DNA of 64,000 nt, taken from Nocardia rosealba. GTDB taxonomy: Bacteria; Actinomycetota; Actinomycetes; Mycobacteriales; Mycobacteriaceae. The notes below the pieces were generated by a model. That model had not been told where the DNA came from. It saw nothing but the letters and a program-made list of their open reading frames with translations, and made no database searches. This document shows, in pieces, positions 59,987-64,000 of the stretch. Numbering within the stretch: the first letter of the stretch is position 1; every line of letters begins with the position of its first letter. The position numbers were made by a program, and so were the translations under genes. The stretch covers positions 1,087,145-1,151,144 of the forward strand of contig NZ_JAIWNA010000002.1 in NCBI RefSeq assembly GCF_020216065.1. The letters are read 5' to 3'.

Positions 59987-60537
59987 CAGCTCGCGGAGAC
60001 CAGCCCAGCGGTGTGACGCAACGCGCCGACGCTGAAGACCTCTGTGGCACTGATCTTTTCGCCGGGATGACCCGCCGAGGCCACCGCGCACGCCTTGAAT
60101 GCTCGCGCCGCGCGGCTCACCGGGTGATGCGCGGTCCCGACACGCTGCGCGAATTCGTCGGGCAGAGCGTCACCCCAGAGCGCGACCTCGGCGGCACCGT
60201 GGTCGAGACAGTGCAGAATTCCCTCGCGCACCCGCGGGTCGGTGGCACACATCTGCGCAGGCGCGGCGAGCGCGTGCGGCCAGGTGTCATGTTTCGGCTC
60301 GGCCAGCGACTGCTCGAAGTCCAGGACGGTGGCGCCGAGGATCCGGAGCGGGCGGACATCGGAGTGATCGATCACGAGAACCGTCACCTCCCAGCCCGCG
60401 GTGGTCTGATCGAAGAGCCAACCGCCTGCGTGCCGCACGACCTCCAGCGCGTTCGGCGCGATGATCGCCAAGCGGTAGCGGAGGGGATGCCTGCGGGCGT
60501 GGGCTCTCCAGTGCGCGGAATCGACGATTGCAGCCAT
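59986..60537 (-). CDS. unknown protein leading the mce operon
   Basis: A 183-residue soluble-looking protein with no signal or transmembrane segment and no recognised family. It has a basic N-terminal stretch (HWRAHARRHPLRYRLAIIAP), a mixed alpha/beta pattern and a possible phosphate-loop-free fold. It is translationally coupled to yrbEA (TGATG), so it is a genuine member of the mce operon although canonical mce operons begin with yrbEA. Could be an adaptor for this particular lipid. Confidence 0.75.
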   Translation of the reverse strand: MAAIVDSAHWRAHARRHPLRYRLAIIAPNALEVVRHAGGWLFDQTTAGWEVTVLVIDHSDVRPLRILGATVLDFEQSLAEPKHDTWPHALAAPAQMCATDPRVREGILHCLDHGAAEVALWGDALPDEFAQRVGTAHHPVSRAARAFKACAVASAGHPGEKISATEVFSVGALRHTAGLVSAS

Positions 60538-60629
60538 GGTTCCCGTCCCGATCTTCGAAACTGACGATCGCGAAGGGGTCGATGGGCGGCGGATTGTTTC
60601 GGTGCCCGAACCCCCTGCGGAACCACACG

Positions 60630-60642
60630 GTAATCCGATTAC
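60630..60642. promoter_or_regulatory. palindrome GTAATCCGATTAC upstream of mce operon
   Basis: A perfect 13-bp palindrome (6-1-6), 93 bp upstream of the first mce-operon start at 60,537. Not related to the GAGAAT series. Candidate binding site of the adjacent TetR regulator. Confidence 0.45.
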
Positions 60643-60676
60643 TCATCGATGCGCAGCGGTCTGCGGCAACTAAATA

Positions 60677-60690
60677 GTGATCTGCATCAC
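60677..60690. promoter_or_regulatory. CRP/GlxR-type site GTGA-N6-TCAC
   Basis: GTGATCTGCATCAC is a perfect 14-bp palindrome that fits the CRP-family core GTGA-N6-TCAC. It lies between the TetR stop (60,692) and the mce operon, about 140 bp upstream of 60,537, a reasonable position for a cAMP-responsive regulator. Confidence 0.5.
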
Positions 60691-60691
60691 G

Positions 60692-61354
60692 TCACTGCGG
60701 CGGTCGATCCGGCCCGTACGGCCCGGCGAAGGAGGGGTCGACCACCGGTTCCGAGGCGGCCGGACGCGGCGCCGCATCGACACCCGCACGCCGCGGATCG
60801 CCGTGCAGCGTGATCCTGCGGATCGCGCGGTCGAGGATCGGCAGAATGTCGGTGACCTCGATGTCCCGGTCGACGAACCGGCCGGTCAAGGCATAGATCA
60901 TGTTTGTGAGGACCAGCGCGATGTCCTCGACGTAGTCCCGGTCCATCCCCTCGAACAACGCCTCGGCGAAGGGCCACACCGCACTCACGCCCTGTGCGTC
61001 GAGTCGCCTGCCGGTGGCGGTGCGGCGGGCGCGATGGTAGGCCTCGAGCATGCGCGGATTGCGTTCCCACGGCTCGAAAACATGGTGCAGCACCCGCATC
61101 AGCCCATCGGCCAAGGACTCGTCCGGGCGCGGCTGATCGAGTTCGGAGTAGCTGTTGATGTCCATCCATCGCGCGACGGCGGCGACGATCAACTCGTCAC
61201 GGGTGGTGAACTTCTTGTACACCGTTGCCAACGAAACCCGGGCGCGGCGGGCCACCTCTTTCACCTGCAGCGCGTCATAACCCTCTGACATCAGCATGTC
61301 GACCACGACATTGATGATCTCCGTCGAAGAATCCGCGTCAGATGTCCGTCTCAC
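60692..61354 (-). CDS. TetR-family regulator next to mce operon
   Basis: A 220-residue TetR regulator. The helix-turn-helix is VKEVARRARVSLATVYKKF, then TTRDELIVAAV. The C-terminal ligand domain (YHRARRTATGRRLD) resembles KstR-like regulators only in general plan. It is unlike the two TetRs of the catabolic locus. GTG 61,354 has no leader to speak of, with a palindrome 4 bp upstream. Same strand as the mce operon and 154 bp before it, so it probably controls it. Confidence 0.88.
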   Translation of the reverse strand: MRRTSDADSSTEIINVVVDMLMSEGYDALQVKEVARRARVSLATVYKKFTTRDELIVAAVARWMDINSYSELDQPRPDESLADGLMRVLHHVFEPWERNPRMLEAYHRARRTATGRRLDAQGVSAVWPFAEALFEGMDRDYVEDIALVLTNMIYALTGRFVDRDIEVTDILPILDRAIRRITLHGDPRRAGVDAAPRPAASEPVVDPSFAGPYGPDRPPQ

Positions 61355-61357
61355 TCC

Positions 61358-61368
61358 GTTACGTTAAC
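61358..61368. promoter_or_regulatory. palindrome GTTACGTTAAC at the TetR start
   Basis: 4-3-4 inverted repeat (GTTA-N3-TAAC) ending 4 bp from the GTG at 61,354. The position suggests autoregulation of the TetR gene. The arms are short, so this is tentative. The rest of the gap to 61,599 shows no convincing gene. Confidence 0.35.
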
Positions 61369-61599
61369 CTCGCCGCCCGAACGAACGTGCGCCCCTCCCC
61401 CGCATCCTCCAGCCTCGGAAATCGGGAACACCGGAGGAGCGCGGTGAAACTGTCGCGATGCCGCACCGGTCCGGATTCGACACTGCGGCGACGAAGTGAC
61501 ACGGATGGTGTGGTTGCCGCAAACGGGGCAGACCGGGTTGCGGCTCGTTGCGATTCGATGCCGGTAGGCACCGACATCGTCTGCCGGAACGCCTTGTGA

Positions 61600-62193
61600 T
61601 CAGTCGGGCAGATAGCGGATCGGGACAGCACGCTCGATCCCAGCTGCCTCGAGGTCATCCAGGGTGAACACCTGATTCGCTCGATCGCCGAGTAGACCGC
61701 CCAGGAGCAGGTCGAGCAATTCGCGATGCTTGGCTCGCGAGGCGTCCACTGCCGCGCACAGTTCGGACACGAACTCCCCGTGCGCTTCACCGATTCCGAG
61801 GTGGTCCAACTCTTTCAGCAGCGCTCCCGCCACCAGGTAACCGTCCCACGGGGTTCCCGTGCGCTGCAACGACTCCGCCGTGTCGAGCAGCAGGCCATGC
61901 ACATACTGGTTGCGGCCTCGGCCGACACTCTGACGTGAGGTCGGCAGATCCAGGTCGAACAACCCGCACAGCCCATCGAAGTAGGCGCGGCGTTCCGCGG
62001 CCATCCACCGCGGATTACGTTCGTCGGTAACGACGTCGACATAAGCATCGCGTAACTCACCCACCCCGAAGCGGGTCGGCGGGTTCGGTACCAGGCTCGT
62101 GTAGTCCTCATCCGGCAGCACCGTGTCATTGTCGTGGAACCGCCTCACTGCCGCGATACGAACTATCATCAGAGACCGAACCCCGGCATCCAC
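61600..62193 (-). CDS. unrecognised 197-residue protein
   Basis: No family recognised. The protein is acidic, helical and soluble-looking, with FDLDLPTSRQSVGRGRNQYV and a C-terminal segment ANQVFTLDDLEAAGIERAVP. GTG 62,193 follows AAGGGGG at 7 nt, a good ribosome-binding site. Monocistronic. Outside the catabolic locus; codon use is less G/C-biased than the mce genes (for example many non-GC third positions), so it may be a more recent arrival. Confidence 0.7.
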   Translation of the reverse strand: MDAGVRSLMIVRIAAVRRFHDNDTVLPDEDYTSLVPNPPTRFGVGELRDAYVDVVTDERNPRWMAAERRAYFDGLCGLFDLDLPTSRQSVGRGRNQYVHGLLLDTAESLQRTGTPWDGYLVAGALLKELDHLGIGEAHGEFVSELCAAVDASRAKHRELLDLLLGGLLGDRANQVFTLDDLEAAGIERAVPIRYLPD

Positions 62194-62376
62194 ATCGAAT
62201 CCCCCTTATCGTCGACACCATCGGCCCGACCGGTGAAGCGGTGGCAAATTTCACCGTGCGTCATGCCCGCTACTTCGACCGCAACCTCGGTCGGTGCTCA
62301 GCTACTGCGGAGCCGCCGACATGATAGACCGCGTTTGTGGTCCCAGTACCAGCTCGAGGTCACCGCCTGAATCGTC

Positions 62377-62985
62377 TCAACGTAGACGCGCCGAGATAAC
62401 TGTGGCGATGTCGATCGTCTTGGCGCACACGTCCCAGTCAACGCCGGAGGTGATCCCCGCTGCGGCGATCCCGAGATAGAACGAGCCACCGGAGGGTACC
62501 GATACGTGCACGCTACAGCTGCCGTTTCGGCCATCGGGACGTACCTCAGATTTCAACACCGCGCGCTGTCCCCCGATCGCGACCTGCTGTTCGAGTGGAT
62601 CCGACACCCTTCGCTGAGAGAGATCGCTGAGGTCTGCTTTGGCCGGAGCGAATCGAATGTTGAAACGCCCCGACAACGACGTCTGGATCGAGAACCACGA
62701 ACACGCCGACAAGCCCTCCGGGGGTGTGTCGGCTCGAACTACTGGGTCGAGCACGAAGCGTGCGAGATCCTCACTGTCCAGCACGCTACATGGATGATAA
62801 GTGAGCTCGGCCAATGTCCACGGCTGCGGTGCCAACGCGGGAGCTGGCGAGGTCATTGCGCTCGCCGTCGTCACGGCCGCAGGCTTCGAGCCGACATCGA
62901 TGCCACACCCGGCCGTCGCCACGGCAACCACCCCCATAGCCGACCACCCCAGCCACCACGGACGGGCGCAGGAACCTATCGCCAT
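62377..62985 (-). CDS. DUF3558-type lipoprotein
   Basis: A 202-residue lipoprotein: lipobox TAGC near residue 27, a Thr/Ala/Pro linker, then a domain with the DUF3558 pattern (HPCSVLDSEDLARFVL, SACSWF, VDWDVCAKTIDIA). DUF3558 lipoproteins are common in Nocardia, Rhodococcus and relatives; function unknown. ATG 62,985 follows GGGAGGA. Confidence 0.85.
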   Translation of the reverse strand: MAIGSCARPWWLGWSAMGVVAVATAGCGIDVGSKPAAVTTASAMTSPAPALAPQPWTLAELTYHPCSVLDSEDLARFVLDPVVRADTPPEGLSACSWFSIQTSLSGRFNIRFAPAKADLSDLSQRRVSDPLEQQVAIGGQRAVLKSEVRPDGRNGSCSVHVSVPSGGSFYLGIAAAGITSGVDWDVCAKTIDIATVISARLR

Positions 62986-63552
62986 CAGACATTCCTCCCG
63001 CCGCCATGAAACCAGAGCTCGCAACACGGCGCACAGCGCGCCGCTCCGAGGCCTGGGTGCTGCTGAAATCAACCGCGTAGTGGTGCGGACAAACTGTCGG
63101 TGAATTCGATGCCGACTCCGCTGGTGCAACGCAAGTGGTCCGTCAGGGTACGGGCCCTGTGTTGGCCTTGGATAGCGAAAAGCGCAGGAGGCCGACCGGC
63201 TCGGCTGTAACCTGTTCGAGGGCCTGATCGTGCTCATGCATGCCGGTCGCGTTCCACCATGACCCACGTCGTACAAGGGCTGCGCGGATCAGCCTCGTAC
63301 ACTCCGTAATCGACTCTCCCGATATCAGGCGAACCCCACCATCAGTCGTCTGGCGATCCGGAGAACCCGTGGGAGTTATAAGGAACCCGATCGGCTCGAG
63401 TCCTCATGGCAGGCAATGACTCAGCATGAGGGACTGCGATCTCGGAGATGCCGGTTCGATGTGTAATCCGTTGCGCCTGAGCTCAACTGAGCAGCCTTTG
63501 ATGTCGTGTGGACTGGTTGTCCGCTCGAAGACGGAGCGTCTAGCGTGTTGGC
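62986..63552. other. gene-free stretch
   Basis: 567 bp with no supported gene on either strand. It should contain the promoters of the DUF3558 lipoprotein (minus) and the PLP enzyme (plus). GC content is lower than around it. I saw no GAGAAT operator and no RNA structure I could name. Confidence 0.6.
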
Positions 63553-64000
63553 GTGAGCGTGTATCGGGATCCCGTGGACGGCAGCGAGTACCCCCTGGAT
63601 GAGCCCCGGTGGCGGTCTGCGGCAGGACGCCCACTGTGGATCGACCCGGGAGCCGGACTCGACCGTTCCGATATCGATGTCTCCGCACGGTCGCTGTGGC
63701 GGTACCGCGCGGCGCTGCCGGTGGAGTTCTCGGATCCGATCTCGCTCGGTGAGGGCTCGACGCCGCTGCTGGAACGGGAATGGGAGCGTGGCGGGCGACC
63801 GCTGTTCAAACTGGACTTCCTGAATCCGACCGGCAGCTTCAAAGACCGCGGCACGAGCGTGATGCTGTCCTATCTGCGCGATCGCGGAATCCGGTCGATA
63901 CTCGAAGACAGCTCCGGCAATGGCGGCTCCTCGATCGCGGGGTACGGCGCCGCGGGCGGTCTACGGGTGAAGATCCTCGCGCCCGCGTCGACCTCGTCGG
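63553..64000 (+). CDS. threonine synthase-like PLP-dependent enzyme (5' part, runs off window)
   Basis: The frame opens at GTG 63,553 and is still open at the window end (149 residues seen). It shows ISLGEGSTPLLE, LFKLDFLNPTGSFKDRG with the PLP-binding Lys97, and EDSSGNGGSSIAGYGAAGG, the phosphate-binding loop. This is the fold-type II pattern of threonine synthase and its relatives. The N-terminal 60 residues lack the Cys-rich ribbon of some threonine synthases. Unrelated to the catabolic locus. Because the stop lies outside, length and exact class cannot be judged. Confidence 0.85.
   Translation, partial: MSVYRDPVDGSEYPLDEPRWRSAAGRPLWIDPGAGLDRSDIDVSARSLWRYRAALPVEFSDPISLGEGSTPLLEREWERGGRPLFKLDFLNPTGSFKDRGTSVMLSYLRDRGIRSILEDSSGNGGSSIAGYGAAGGLRVKILAPASTSS

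Noticed and set aside
50805..60537. Mce4 cholesterol importer
   Set aside because: Gene order is common to all mce operons; none of the neighbouring sterol genes that define mce4 (such as kstD, hsa or ksh pairs) is present.
61443..61598. Possible 51-codon gene (GTG after GGAGGA)
   Set aside because: Good ribosome-binding site but very short, Arg/Asp-rich, and no recognisable features; may be chance.
63540..63854. Minus-strand frame of 104 codons
   Set aside because: Mirror of the PLP-enzyme gene, which has clear family motifs on the plus strand.

Overview
The window is high-GC actinobacterial DNA. It has frequent GTG and TTG starts, genes coupled by ATGA or TGATG overlaps, a complete yrbE-mce operon, a DUF3558 lipoprotein, an MTB12-like lipoprotein, a mycofactocin-type dehydrogenase and an F420-type oxidoreductase. 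Together these point to the Mycobacteriales, most likely Nocardia or Rhodococcus. I saw no tRNA, rRNA, CRISPR array, insertion sequence or phage gene.

Positions 77-50,700 form one large catabolic locus built on coenzyme A chemistry. It holds eight acyl-CoA dehydrogenases (three tandem pairs), five enoyl-CoA hydratase/isomerases, three thiolases, three AMP-forming acyl-CoA ligases, three class III (CaiB-type) CoA transferases, four short-chain dehydrogenases, a TesB thioesterase and a coenzyme B12-dependent acyl-CoA mutase with its small subunit and MeaB chaperone. Oxygen chemistry comes from a Rieske oxygenase, a KshB-like reductase and a P450 with ferredoxin. Layout: (1) 77-8799, minus: Liv-type ABC importer, lipoprotein, hydratase and an acyl-CoA dehydrogenase pair; (2) 8975-13,795: TetR regulator, thiolase, ligase, SDR, hydratase; (3) 13,885-19,596, plus: ligase, hydratase, CoA transferase, amidohydrolase; (4) 19,593-22,974: thiolase/OB-fold pair and alpha/beta hydrolase; (5) 22,937-29,570, minus: seven-gene beta-oxidation operon; (6) 29,727-36,866, plus: Rieske operon, second TetR, thioesterase; (7) 36,877-42,993: MeaB, hydratase, dehydrogenase pair, ligase, divergent reductase; (8) 43,035-50,679: mutase operon, SDR, zinc ribbon, P450 operon.

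The most interesting signal is regulatory. Nearly every divergent or upstream gap in this region carries the palindrome GAGAAT-N3-ATTCTC. It is usually repeated as weaker copies at a pitch of 21-22 bp (two helical turns). Good copies lie before 8799, 12,233/12,287, 13,795/13,885, 21,943/22,045, 29,570/29,727, 35,997 and 41,899/41,995; weak copies lie before 47,060 and 50,679. Two closely similar TetR regulators are encoded inside the locus (8975 and 35,385). I infer a single regulon for an undescribed pathway that degrades a hydrophobic, probably alicyclic or branched carboxylic compound. The logic resembles actinobacterial steroid catabolism (Mce import, two-subunit acyl-CoA dehydrogenases, thiolase/OB-fold pair, Rieske oxygenase), but the substrate cannot be read from the sequence.

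Positions 50,805-60,537 (minus) are a complete mce operon: a 183-residue unknown protein, YrbEA, YrbEB, MceA-F and an Mce-associated protein. A TetR gene, a CRP-type palindrome and another palindrome lie upstream. It is the likely lipid importer for the locus, though it lacks the GAGAAT operator. The last 3.4 kb hold an unrecognised protein, a DUF3558 lipoprotein, a gene-free stretch and the start of a threonine synthase-like PLP enzyme that runs off the end.
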